DNA of 64,000 nucleotides from Hirundichthys speculiger (taxonomy: Eukaryota > Chordata > Actinopteri > Beloniformes > Exocoetidae). Positions within the stretch are counted from its first letter, which is position 1. Each line of letters opens with the position of its first letter. Position numbers and translations under genes: made by a program. The stretch lies in NCBI GenBank assembly GCA_018398805.1, contig JAGFBZ010000363.1, positions 1,961,986 through 2,025,985 on the forward strand. Reading direction: 5' to 3'. This document shows positions 38,501-51,300 of this stretch, piece after piece. The notes under the pieces were generated by a model. The model was not told the origin of the DNA and made no database searches. It worked only from the letters and a program-made list of their open reading frames with translations.

Positions 38501-39799
38501 ACAGGCGTTTGAAGTCTAAAGACTCTTTCATCCCCGGCTCTGGGAAATGAGTGATTTTTTTTTTTTCCTCCACACAGTGAATGGACAGCTCTGACAGGAC
38601 CCAAACACATGAACCATGGCGAGGCTGTCAGACAGGCAAACACACAGAAACATGAGTGCAGAAATCATACGCATACACACTGCCAGAACCGGTCCAGAGA
38701 GGAGGGCGCAAAACAATGAGTTGGGAAGTGTTAAATGCATGAAAAAAAAAAAATGAATTGGACAGAAAGAATGATGCTATAATTAGTCATTTGTTGCTTA
38801 ACTGGCATTTAGTTTTAACTGGGCTCTTTTTTTTGTCTGAAGACACAATGGGGCTGATGTGGCATGAGTGAACTACGCAGCTTAGAGGATTAAGGCTGGA
38901 CTGAGGCGGTGCAGCGGCGCTCGATCCTCCGTCGTGCGGGCACACAAACCGAAACTGCTTCATGTACTTGCTTAATCACACACACACCTACAAATAAAAA
39001 CACACCCCTCTCAATACGCACACACACACACACACAATCCTGAGAGTGCACATCCACGGGGGGGATTATCTGTGCAACAGAGCTCTGAAAGCTGAGAGTC
39101 AGGTGGCGTTGGAAGAAGTGCAATCATCACCAAAGGATGGAAAGGGCCCAGCACAAAGAAAAAAAGACTGAAGAACACACACACACACACGTGTCAGTGT
39201 GGGCTACCTGGGTGTTGAGCGGCATATAGAACAGGATCTCTGTGTCCATCCTGTGAGGCTGATCTGACAGTCAGAGCTTTGAGACAGAAGGGGAAAGAGA
39301 GGAGAGAGGAAAAACAAAAGAAGTTGAGCAGAGGAATAAAGAGCCGAGGAAGAGGGGAGCAGGGGAGCGGGGGGGGGGGAGCCGATGGAGAGATGAAAGC
39401 AGGAGGAAGAGCAAAGATCATTATGAAAGACACACGAGCCGGAGAGAGATGGTGCGATTCGCGACCTTGGCCCCGAGGCCAGCAGCCTTACAAGTCCTCA
39501 TTTCACAAATAGATTGTATTGATTTTATACCATTAATGTGGAAGATTTCACACTATTATCTTCTATCTGCAGCCATTAGAGTGTAAAGAGTCCAGCAGTT
39601 TACTCATCACTCATCCAGCCTCTCTAACACGCTGCATGGACAACCCTACAGCCTCCGTACCTCAGGCTCTTCCTTTCATTAAAACTATGGAGATGGACAG
39701 AGTGAGTGTGCATTCATGGCAGTCAGGGTCTGCGGGTGTGGTGTGCGTGTGTGTGTGTGTGAATTAGTCATACAGTAGCTGCCAGCGCAATTTTTTGTG
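35506..39799. other. Gene-free DNA downstream of slitrk3
   Basis: No gene. T tracts at 38431-38455 and 38556-38567, CA runs near 39017-39036 and 39175-39191, and GT near 39738-39761. The coding-like frames are on low-complexity DNA. Confidence 0.4.
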
Positions 39800-41244
39800 T
39801 TTTTTTTTAATGTAGCACCCTTTATTGTATTTCGTGGGTCGGTGGTAAGAAGGCTGAACCAGATGCAGAATCATCCTATACATTAATATAACATGATCCC
39901 TTACAGGAGAGCTTCAACACGCAAAAACTAAGAATAAATATATTCACAACAGCCTCTACTACTGGTAGGAGATAAAAGCATAAAAAGGTACCTCCGTAAA
40001 AGATATTAATCAGTTGAGAGAAGTGTCTGTTTTTTCTTTTTTTTTTTTTTTTTTTTGAACAAAAGAAAGGCCTTTACATCCCGTGATTTTTGTTCTTTGT
40101 TTTCTTTTTTTGTCAGTTCTTTTTTGCCGTTCAGTTTTCCTCTGAGAAGTACTTAAAAATCAATACAATAACCTCTGTGCCTTTGTACGATGAAAGAAAA
40201 TGTGAAGCAGAGGTCCTTGTGGCTCCATTAAGTCTGACTTATTAAGAAATCCAAAATGCATCCACTGCCAAAGTGTCCTTCTGTAAATCGGTTCCCACTT
40301 TGTTTTGTTTCACATCCCAAAAACAATATAAAATAAAATGATTAAATCCTCTTATCCATCCAACTGAAACCTTGGAATTTCACTCAGCAACTGACAAGTC
40401 CCCCCATCACAGCCCAGTGAAAAATTCAACTGGATAAGCAAATCAAGGTAACTGGATGAGATGAGGAAAATGAACAGAACTGCAGACAAACAACTCCAGT
40501 ATTGATTGGGTATATTATTATTTTTGGCTCATCCAGGGAATGCAATTATTCTTCACGTTCTGATTGTTTTTTTCTTCTTTTTTTTTTTTATTTAGTTGTC
40601 CATCAATGTCCCATCCACTGGTAGTCAAACCTCTTTGTTTAGATAAATAGATCTGTATTCATAGAAAAATAAGCATTGACCACACTGCTGGCTGTTCGTT
40701 GCTAAGGCACTTGGCTATTTTCAGTTATTTTTCTTGCTCTTGCTTTGTCTCTGTTGTTTCTCCGTCTTATGTGCGCGGCCAGCTAACCCCACACCTTTCA
40801 GCTGTCAACGTTTATGAGTCGGTGTTTGATGTCGTACGGAGCTGGTGCGTTTCACCTCGACGCAGGTCTTTTGAGAGCGATAACATGAACATTAATGCCC
40901 GCCACCACGATTTATCCTGCTAATCGTTGCGCTGAGTTGAAAAGACAGAGCCTCCGTGCTTTAGGACTTTGGAGGGGGAGAAAAAAAAATGATACTGTGG
41001 CAACTGCGGATGAAATGTTTCCTCGAGGCAAAAATCTGGGATCAGCCAATCCTTGCCAAATACCAACCTATATGCCAGTAGTGGGGAAAATACAAAAACT
41101 GACCTCAGCTCCAGGAATAAACATAGTGCGTAGTACAGTCTCGCTCAGCCTCTGTACAGGAGTGATTCTTACTGGGTGACTCACCGCCGCTGAGGGAGAT
41201 GATAAAGAGACAATAGAAGAAGAGCAACAGGAAGAGGGGGGGTG
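39800..41244 (-). other. slitrk3: slitrk3 3' untranslated region with two possible poly(A) signals
   Basis: Downstream of the stop there is no further SLITRK-like coding. On the minus strand AATAAA occurs at 40587-40592, embedded in an A-rich run that could instead be an internal tract. It occurs again at 39821-39826, about 20 nt before an A-run. The region is AT-rich with poly-T tracts on the plus strand (about 40040, 40580). The end point is an inference. Confidence 0.4.
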
Positions 41245-42350
41245 TTAAAACTGGTAAGAGCGGTCCAGCACCTCCATGTAGTCCGGTGTGGTCCTCAGTC
41301 TCTGCTCTCCGGCTCCCTGCTCGCTCTGGATGCCGCCTGCCGAGGAGCTGGCGGTGGTGACCACGAGCGTCTGGTCGGGCCTCGCTTCCTGCTTGGAGTC
41401 TTGGGTGTGGGGGTAGCGGGGCGGCGGCCTCGCGTACCTCTCTGGCAGATCTCTGAAGTCAGGGCTGGCGAGTCTGAAGAGACAGTCCAGAGCTCCACCT
41501 TAGGAGTGGGGCCCTGGCTGTCGATGACCGTGGGACACAGGATGCCGTTCCCGTGGAGGCCGGGGAGCGGTCCCATCGCTCCCGTGACAGTGCTGATGGG
41601 TGATGAGGACACCTCCAGAGCCCACTCCCTCTTTTTCTCTGCTGACGAGCAGTATCCTCCCTCGCAATCTTTTGATGCTGCGAATGTCTGCTGTGGCCGC
41701 TGCTTCACGGCTGCGTCCTGCTCGTCTTTGTACATCGGGCTGCTACACATTTGCGAGGCTGCAGCAGATTCGGGACATTTTGACGCCGCCTCCGGGGGCA
41801 AGATGGTGTCGTAGACGTGGCTGTGTTCGGGCGGCTGTAAGGGGGGCTTCTCTGGGAGGCTGTGATGGTGGTGGTGGTGGTGGTGGTGCTGCTCAGTGAA
41901 GATGCCACACTCCATCTGGATGCCAGCCAAGTCTACCTCTCCCTGGCGACGAAACGGCAGCTTGTCCCTCCTCCTCAGGGCGTAGGCGATTAGTGCCGCT
42001 GCCGCAAAGAACGCAGAGACGAACAACACCAGCAGGCTGAGCACTAGCACCGACAGAGGGATCGAATCCATCCCTGGAGGGACGAGCCCTGAGCTGGGGT
42101 AGCCAACCGATACGCCTCTGTCTGCGGCCGTGGAGGTTGCCGTCTGAACCTCCTGCTCCCGCTCCTCCTGGGGCTCCAGCTCAGGGCAGAGGAGCTCCAT
42201 GGAGAGGGAGCGCAGGTCGACACCTTTGGTCTTTTCCGGGGAGTGACACACCACCTCTCCCACCACAACCACGGCGCTGAGCCCCTCCAGCCAACGCTTC
42301 AGTGGAGCTGCCTCACAGTTGCACTCCCACGGGTTCTGCTGCAGGTCCAC
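41245..42350 (-). CDS. slitrk3: slitrk3 terminal coding exon: LRRCT2, membrane helix and cytoplasmic tail (one -1 frame break)
   Basis: Begins [12 protein letters not shown] after acceptor CCTCCAG. It encodes LRRCT2, a Pro/Glu stalk, the helix [18 protein letters not shown] with RRR stop-transfer, and the tail. The plain reading frame stops at 41295, giving a basic Pro/Arg tail unlike the family. Restoring one missing base at the CCC/GGG run 41462-41464 instead gives [15 protein letters not shown] and the conserved terminal [13 protein letters not shown] with TAA at 41245-41247. Conserved tail Tyr motifs HVYDTI, PMYK and PDYMEVL are kept. Confidence 0.88.
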
Positions 42351-45300
42351 CTGGAGGGATACAGCACAGTGTCAACCGTGTAGCAGGGAAGTAATTACTG
42401 GTCTGCCCTGCAATGCAATTTCATGAATCACTGTTGAATGAAAACAAAAATAAAAGGATTTTACAGCCACCTTGGTGATATATATTGCTCATCTTGTGAA
42501 AATATGATGCGTCTAAGAATAAGCCAGTGCCGAGCCCTCTAATTAGGTGACAACAAGAAAAATCATGTTTTATACATCTATATTACATTTCCCTTTCAAG
42601 GGCTTAATTTTTTCCCGCCGTTTAGATAATTAGATGGCAGCTATTCACAATAATTAGTACTTTTAAACAACCTTTAATTCTACAGCTGATCAGTAGCACT
42701 AGTGTGTGAAAACAATGGCAGCCATTGAAACGTTAAAATGCTTTGATTCCCTGAATACCTGAAGACAGGGTTTAGATAGACTCTCCTAGAAAAAAAAAAA
42801 AAAAGAACGTGACCATGTGCTTCAGCTGGGTAAGGGGGAATATTTAGTTCACTCTAAAGAACACTCAGACTTTACATAAGTGGTTACTCACAAAACGCGC
42901 TGACAGCGTTTGTGTGACGACCCTGTGAGAGTACCACAGCACTCCGTTTTTAACAATAGACAGGATATGAAGCAACTCTCCCCTGTGCCATAATCCAATA
43001 ACTGTGCTCATAAATCCATTTTTTCATCGCCAGCTATTGACTACGTGTCCTGTAACAAACTCAAATATTCACTTTGCCACACTTTGAAAAAAGGCTAAAG
43101 CAGATTATGCACAATGGAAACCACATCATGTTGTATTGTCTGCAGGACTGATCTGTTCAGTGTCTTTGGCAATGACATGGGCAATGAAAGCTGATATTCC
43201 CTCTGTCACACTTCCAAGGAGCTTGCAAAAATGTTGTCATGCTAATTTAGTGAGGCCATCTCCCTGGCATGCAGAGATAGATGGATGCTTTTGGGATGAT
43301 TCAGCATTACTGTTGAGGGAGCCACAGAGTGGCTCCTTCCCCACTGAACGAGCGGATGCTCTTTCTCTTTATTGGTGTTGGTCCACTGTGGGCTCATAAT
43401 GACAGCCACGACTGGATGGTGAGCAGAGGCAGCACTCACTTGCAGCTCCAACACTCCCAGCTATATGAAACATCCACTAGAAACCGCGTTTTTCACGTAT
43501 CAGTATGACTGCGACACACGTGGGCTGTGATACACCAGAAATGAGCAAAATGACATGTTAAATCAGCAACACATGAACGAACTCTCAGCTTCCTTTTGCT
43601 ACATCACAACTTAAATAACAATCCTACATCTGGCTGAGATCCTTGAAGCATTTCACCGTTTTTCATGCAAATCCCAGGAGCTTCTCTTCTCTTTTTACAA
43701 GCATCTCTCCGACAGATTGAGCATTGTTTACATTTTAAACGCCTGGTCACCAAGTGTGTGATTTGCTGTCAAAACTGCTTTGTGACAGGAAATTATAGAC
43801 CCTCATTTAGCCAGACAGGTGTTCCTGGTGCATGAAACCATCACATTGCATGTGTGTCTTTTGTGAACATGTAGAGGCTTGTATGGCATTCATTACACTT
43901 GGAAAGTCACATAAAATAAGAGGCACGCAATGACCCAACTACCCAGCAAAGCCTTTTTTGGTGCGGCCTGACACAATATTCAGGAAACCCTTCAGTCAGA
44001 AAATATATTCAGGCTGACTGAAATAAAGGAGTCGGTTTATTTGCTCTTGTGGGCTTTCATCATTAGATTGGAGATCAAAGATCAAGCAATAATTGTGAAA
44101 GATTTATTTGAGAGGAATATAAAATTCACACCAGGGGAGAAATTCAGAAGGTTCTCAGCCTGCCGTGTGTCTTCTAATTGATCGCTTTGCTCAAAACAGC
44201 GGCGTTCTGTCAGTCATTAGATTTGCTCTTGTTAGCTCTCACAAATAGTCAATATAAGCAGGTTTTGAAAGGTTCTGGCACAGGAGTTTTCCTGAAGTCT
44301 CTGGCGACGAGACGCCCCTGAGCCTCAGCTTGCCAAGCCTTCTCCATACTGATGAATGTGGCTCATTGTCATTTGAATAACACACAGAGTGAACATTAAA
44401 TAAGGCAATCAGAAGAAAGTTTTCTTTGGCTTTTTTTTTAGTATATGTGTCGTATGTCAGAAATATGTCTTTGTGAGATGAATCCCACCAAATCAGTTAT
44501 GTCGAATGAGTTTCACAAATGAAAAATCTGCACTTCCGCCATTTGATTTTACGAGTTTGTGAGGTTGAGCGCTTTCCAGGAGATGCACTTTCATCGTGCT
44601 CCCTTTGCTTGCATTGTACATTTCTACCTTAGATAGTGAGTTTTTTTTTTCGTAGCGTATTTCCCTTAGCGACTACAACAGACTCTCGAGAAGGGACATG
44701 AACCTGTTCTATCCAGAAGTTTGTGTTTTTCATGTAGGCGGTGAAAAAGAGCAGTAGTAATAGCAAAGAGTAAGAGCTTTTGGTCCGTTGAGGCCACTGC
44801 TGGGAGAGAAATCAGCATCTCTGCCTGTGTGTGATTGCTAAACATCATTGGAACATGGTGAGTCTCAGGGAGAGCCTTTGATCTTTTATTTTGAGGGAAG
44901 ACAAATTGGGATTTTTAATGCTGCAGGATTACATATCTGGATATTCTGCGTTTTAAATGTGCTGCAGACTGATAGCATGGCAAAGCGGTGTGTATACACA
45001 AGTGGTATGTTTACAACAAATATTGAGCTAGAAGGACATTTAACCTTTAACCACATTAACACTGTGGATTTTAAAAAAAAATGTTAATATTGAAATAATA
45101 CTATGATAATTAGTCTGATGCTAATTATGTCCTGGCACATTATCCACCCCGACACAAAATTAAAATGGAAGTGGTTATTAACACCAAATTACTCTTATCT
45201 TAGTGGTTGGCAAATTCTGCAGTTATTTGCAAGAAAAATCATAACTGATGTCAGACAGGCTTCATTTGCACATGAGGCTAATTCTGAATTACAGAGACAC

Positions 45301-48300
45301 ACAGCCAAGCCCATCCTCGCTTTTGAAACAGAAATTATACCGTAAATGCATGCCATAGTCTGGTCAAACATCACAACTCATAAAAGCCTATAATTTAATG
45401 GACTTTTGCTGAGCTACTGCATTTATGCTTAAAACACCCAGGCGGTTGTGATTTATGCCGTGTTGTTCAATTTCAACTGAAAAACAGGCCTATATTGCAT
45501 CCATCCATTATCTATGCCCGCGTATCCCTATTTAGGATCACGAGGATCCGCTGGAGCCTCTCCCAGCTGCCTTCAGGCAAAGCGCAGGGCATAAACTCGG
45601 CACAGGTTGCCAGTCCATCACAGGGCCACACGTAGACAAACAACCAGCACTCGCCTATATTCCAAGATCATATAAGGCTGTTTTCACTGCACAGACATGT
45701 CATGCATAGATAGCTATTCACTCACAACTACAGCCCTCAATGTTAGCTTTGAACTTGGTATTTGACTGGAAGGTGAGTCACTTTTCACATTTTATTTGTT
45801 TGTTTGGTTATTGGAAAGATTAACTAAGGAGGATGACTATCTGTGCATAACGCTTTAGTTACTCAGTTAGCTTCACATTAAGACAGGAGATGGGCACCTG
45901 ACTTTTTAAAAGTCCCTTTTAAACATTGATAAAGGTTGAAAGTTTTTTTTTTCTTTGTTTAAGGAGTATTCCAGTCTTTTGTTAAATAATAAGGAGTGTA
46001 AACATTCATGAATCAGTTTTGACTTACAACAGAATAAATAGCTGTTTTAAGCCTCTGACAAGTATTAAAAATGCCATTCCACTGAAGCAATACTGTGAAT
46101 AGGGTCCCTGCAGGCAAACAAAGGCCATTTTAGCTTTGTATGTGTACAAAAACTGTATAAAAATGACTGTTTGAACAGACATCTCTGTCCAGTCAGTGTT
46201 ATCTTGTCATGGGTCTGTACCAGCGGACCACTGACTGCTGACAATGGACACAAAAGGAGGAGAGTTAATCACTAGTACCGATATATTTACAGAAAAGTAA
46301 ACACCTGTTAGAAACAGAGATCACCAACTGTCCTTTTGCATCCATTAACAGTTGTTTGTGTGACATCAGCAGTTCACTTGTACAGACTCATGATATAATA
46401 ACACATTCTGGACGGAGATTCCTGCACAAACAGTCCCTTTTATACACTTATAGTTGCAACCATACAAAGTTAAAATTACCTGAGTGGGTCTGCAGGGACC
46501 CTATTCACATTATCAGTTAGGTGGAACGACATTTTTAAGTCTTGACAGAGGCTTAAAATAGCAGTTTAGAAGTAGCTCTGTTACCCCCTCTGCTAATACA
46601 AATCACCAGTATGCAGCAACCACATATTCCATTCTAGCGCAAGTCAGCTTTGATTCATGTCATTTCGGTCCCTAATGACAGTTTACATTCCTTCACCATT
46701 TAATAATAGACCCAGTGTTGTTTTTACTCTGGAATGTTCCTTTAACTTGCAGTGATTTGAATGTGTTATATGGCACATCATGAGCAACGTGATGTGGCTG
46801 AGGATTTCTGCTTTTAAACATGTACCACTTTCAGTCTCAGAAAGGGAAGGTCACGCAGCTCATGTGTTCTATGTAGGACAATGAAAATATTAATCACAAT
46901 ATCTGTTAAAATGAAACGAGATGAGAAGGCGAAGCGACATGGTGTGTTTTGACCTTGTGGCAAAGATGATCCGATAATAAAATTCAGTGGTAAACTTTGA
47001 AAGAAGTGAATTGGGTTTATACTGATACACTGCAGAGTAACAAGCAAAAATATGGGGACGATGTTCTGCAGTCTTGAGATGTCTTTCCGGACAGCTTCTC
47101 AGCAAACGTGACCCCAAATCAGCTGGAAAGTAAGTCAACTGGTATTTTCTCTCTCTGTCCTACTCTCATTTACAATCTTTGCACTCTAGCTGGTAATCTA
47201 ATGATAATGTGATCCCTGATCTCTGGGCCAGGAGGCAGGGAAAGCCAGTTTTGGAGATTTGCTGAGATGAGGATGTAGTTAGATTAGTATATAATTAGAG
47301 ATCCCCATTCAGGTAGGACAAAGGTGTAGAGTCATACTCAGGATAATCATGTGGCTGCAGGAGGGTTTTCAATCAAAAACTTTGAAATGCACATTTTTTT
47401 TGGAATCCATGTGAGACCTTGGAGGATTAACTGTGGATGCAGAGGAACTTTGAGGTATTAGGGGCATACACTGATTTATCACATGTGTGTAGAGTCATAA
47501 ATAAGGCCTATAGGCACCTGAGCAGAGCGGGACTTCCTTCGATGTCTAAGGAGCTGGGTCATTTAATTTAAAACCAACACAATCTACCAAACACCATTTA
47601 GAGCGTGGTTCCAAACATGAACATCTAATGAGGTTATGGACAGTCTAATTAAATAGCGTGTTACTTAGAATCTGACAAGTACAACAGAATCATAAGTTTT
47701 ACTTGTGTTTCTTAAGCGGTCTGCGGTCCTAGCTTCCGTACTCTGAAGATGTAAGCCAAAGTCAAATGTACAAAATCACTGAAATCCTCTCAGAATCTTC
47801 TTGAAGGTTGTGAAAGGCGTCTTTGAGACCTCCAGTTTAGCCCCTACAATAACAGGCTACAAGGCCAGCAGACATAACTGTCCACACCTTTCCACTGCTA
47901 ACTTTTCATCAAGCCTATCTTTATTGTACCTTTTAACACCATGGTTTATGATGTAAGCCGAACACTTCATAGTTCATACCAGTACAAAATCAATAAATGG
48001 GCAGTTAACATTTGTAATTTTTAGATAGAGGCCCACTAGCCGTTAGCTCCATTTCAAGATCCTGCACTAATGCTAATCACCTGCTGCTTGTAGGCTAATA
48101 TTTGCTGTGCAGATTTGAGAATGGTTCTAATCTTTTCATCTAACTTTTCAATAGCTAAGCAAACAATTTTTTCCCCTACAGGATTATGACTTGATGAATG
48201 TTTCTGTTGCTTTTACATCATGAATGAGTTTAAAAAAAGATACTGCTACCAGAGGACCATTAAAAGCTGGCTCAGTATTAATTCAGGAGGTCAAGCTGTT

Positions 48301-51300
48301 GGACATCATGTAACATTTAAAATGGCAATCTCAGACTTTTTCTGGGCAGATTTAACAAACAGCTCCAAGATAAAATAGAAATGGTGCAAAATGAAATAGT
48401 AGTGCTTGGGGGAAACAAGAGATTTTGTTTTGTTTTTTTCCAATATTAAGCATGTTATCTCGTTTTCAGTCTTATGACTTTAATTTTACATTCAATGTAC
48501 ATACTGCATATACTGTATTGTCCTTATAACTCATTAGAAAAAAAGAGTGAAAATATATTTTGGTTTTGAGAATCTGTGTGACGGTCTTGAAACGTTGGGG
48601 ATTGACTGATTTATTCACACGGGTACGAAGTTAAACCGTCACGTAATGTTGTTCTGGTCGTCCTGTTCAATCATTTCCCGTCAGACTTGAGCCTTGTTAA
48701 ATGTTGCTTCCAACAGGCTCAGCTCATGATTTTAATACATAAGGCCAACCCTGGCCCTGGGTGACTTTCTTCATTATAGCTGGCGATGACAAATACATTT
48801 CACGTCTTCCCTGCAGTTTCTGAGAAAGACGTACAAATTCCTTAGTGTTTCTGGCATCCGTTCAGATTTACTTAAGTTGATGTTATTCTATTTTTTCCAT
48901 CGCTTTAAGGCGCTGTTACTCTTGTGCTGACATTAATTTTCTAGCTGAGGAATTACACAAACCACAACAATTTTAATTTTCTCTTTAATGTCACAGTATT
49001 TTTTCTTCTTCTCCTAAATAACAGTGACATTAAAGCAGTATTTTTCAAATCAGTGTGTGTAAGTGGGTGTAACTGAATAATCCTGTTCTTGATGGTGACA
49101 GTGAATTTAAGCTGCGTTCACAGCTGCTTTATGATTATCAGAATGGAGATGCTTTTTAGAACAGCTGCAAAATAAACCCCACTTCCATCTGTGTTGCCCT
49201 TTGATTTTTAAGGTTTAAATTCTGGCTCCAAAAATACGCAAACGGCACCCAAAAAGCCCACATCCTGAGCTTCAATCGGGCTGGCAGTAAATCAACAGGT
49301 GGATATCGCTGTCCTCATATTTTTTGCAGCCAACATGCAGTGCAAATGTGGCTTTGTAAGAGAAAAAAAACCTCTGGAAAATGAATGAATTCAGGACACG
49401 TGCCACAGATTTTGAGCGTCACACTGACGGCACTTCTGGCTTTTATGAATACGGCTCACTATGTGCGTCCAATCTGTAAATGTTTTAACGCTCTCGGACA
49501 TCAGAGCCGTGCAACCACACGACAACATAATACTCTTTTACACGGTTCCTCCACTCAGCCCTTTGCCTGAGCAAACATTTAGAATGTGCTGCTAAACTGC
49601 CAAACTCACCCACACTACATTGGATCAAGGATTTTTTTTTTCATGGAGCGAAGTAAAACGGAAATTCACAATGACATGCACGCTAATCTACACCCACCGT
49701 ACCTCATTCTGCTCTGGCTGTCTAAGAAAAGCCTGGTACACTAAATTTGCTGATATGAGAGGAGGCCAGAAGAAAATAATGCAATACCTCAGTTTCCGTG
49801 CTTATCGGTGTTCTATGTATAACAACCAGTCACGCAATATCTGCAGTCAAATGTGCAAGTTAAGGTATAACAAAAACAATGACCAAAAAAAAAAAAAAAA
49901 CCACTCATACTGTGGTTTATATATCCTGGTTATGAAGGGTGCATAAATTACAGACATCCTCAAACACTTGAAGGGTTTGGTTTCCCCCTGTTTAGCTCCT
50001 GATTTATTAAGTCCACTTACACAAATCAGTTTAATTGCATTTTTCCAATTGGAAAACCTGAGGTGCAACCAGAGTACCGCAGGCCGCAGCAGAGCTCTCA
50101 AAACAACAGATGATAGGAGAAAACTGCAGCTGTGCCAGAGGCCAGGAGATCAGGTGCTGCCAGAAGTTTGGAGGGAGTAGATTTCAACACGCTTTGTTTA
50201 GTTCATCAAGCTGTGGTATCATATGGTGCCTCGCCGGTCCACTAGTTCTTTGAATCTCGTCGTCAGACATTTGAAGGAGTACTTTGCAGAAACCCACACA
50301 TTTATTTTGTTAAATCAAGGTGGAGATCCAGTTCAATGGGCTCGGTCTTTCCGACCTTTACTCAACAGAATGTAGGTTATTTGGCCACCATTTGCTACAA
50401 GCCTCAAGACAGGAATTAACGAATTTGTATAAGCTGTTTGTTTCAAGCATCCAATGCATTAATCAGTAAATACAGTTAGAACCTTTGACAGTTTACACCA
50501 ACCTGCACCAGTCCCCTGAGGTGCTCCAGCACTCCTTCCATCGGAAGCTGCAGGAGGTGATTGTTTCTTAGGTTGAGCCGAGCCAGGTTGACTCTGGAGA
50601 ACACACCGAGAGGGAGGCTCCGCAACAGGTTGGCGTTGAGAAATAGCAACTGCAGGGACGGCATGGAGTCAAAGGTGCCAGGATCTACCTCACGGATTTC
50701 GTTGTACTCGAAGTAAAGGTACCTGAAGACAAGAAAGAGATGAAGACGGTGTCTCGGTAGATGGGTCATGTATTTGTTAAGGTTGATACTTTGCTACATG
50801 GTGACATTAAAAGTACAACACTGTGGGTAAGGTATCTCTTCCTCATCACAGCACGACCAATACATTAAAGAAATCAGAAATCTAATTTAATTTCCTCATT
50901 CCCTGCTCACAGCTTATAAACTGATCAGTATCAAATAATATTGCATAATTTCACACAGACGACTCCATTCACTGGTCTTTGCAAGTCTGATTACCTTATC
51001 GCCCATATTAAAGAAACATGTAGATTAAAATTCTTTTTGAAATAATGAAAAAAAAATCATTTAGAGACTGTTCACTGCATGCTGGTGATCCAGCATACTT
51101 CCACTGCTGAAATAAGTAGCAGAACTGGTTTAAATAACTCGTAGATCTCTCACCATTAAGTCACTAACAAAGGCTAACGAGAGGTTAAGGGAAGACATTT
51201 TCAGGTCCAGAGAGGATTTGTATAATTGATTGATAGTCAGAATAATGAGTCTGTAGATTTTCTGAACCCTATCCTGGAATATAAAGACAGTGCAGCTGGA

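Larger units (their letters stand above)
42351..50502 (-). other. slitrk3: slitrk3 intron 5 (about 8.15 kb)
   Basis: Bounded by donor CAG|GTTGG at 50502 and acceptor CCTCCAG at 42351. It holds no credible open reading frame. Within it are a CCATCCATTATCTATGC-type dispersed repeat (about 45497-45665) and a fold-back element (45960-46745). Unique TAAT- and SOX-motif-rich stretches also occur near 42.5-42.7 and 44.0-44.3 kb. Confidence 0.8.

Noticed and set aside
41170..41190. Strong donor CGGCG|GTGAGT after the slitrk3 stop
   Set aside because: There is no evidence for a downstream acceptor, so it is taken as a chance match in the 3' UTR.
41242..41814. 190-codon plus-strand open frame
   Set aside because: Antisense shadow of the slitrk3 cytoplasmic tail, without any family motif.
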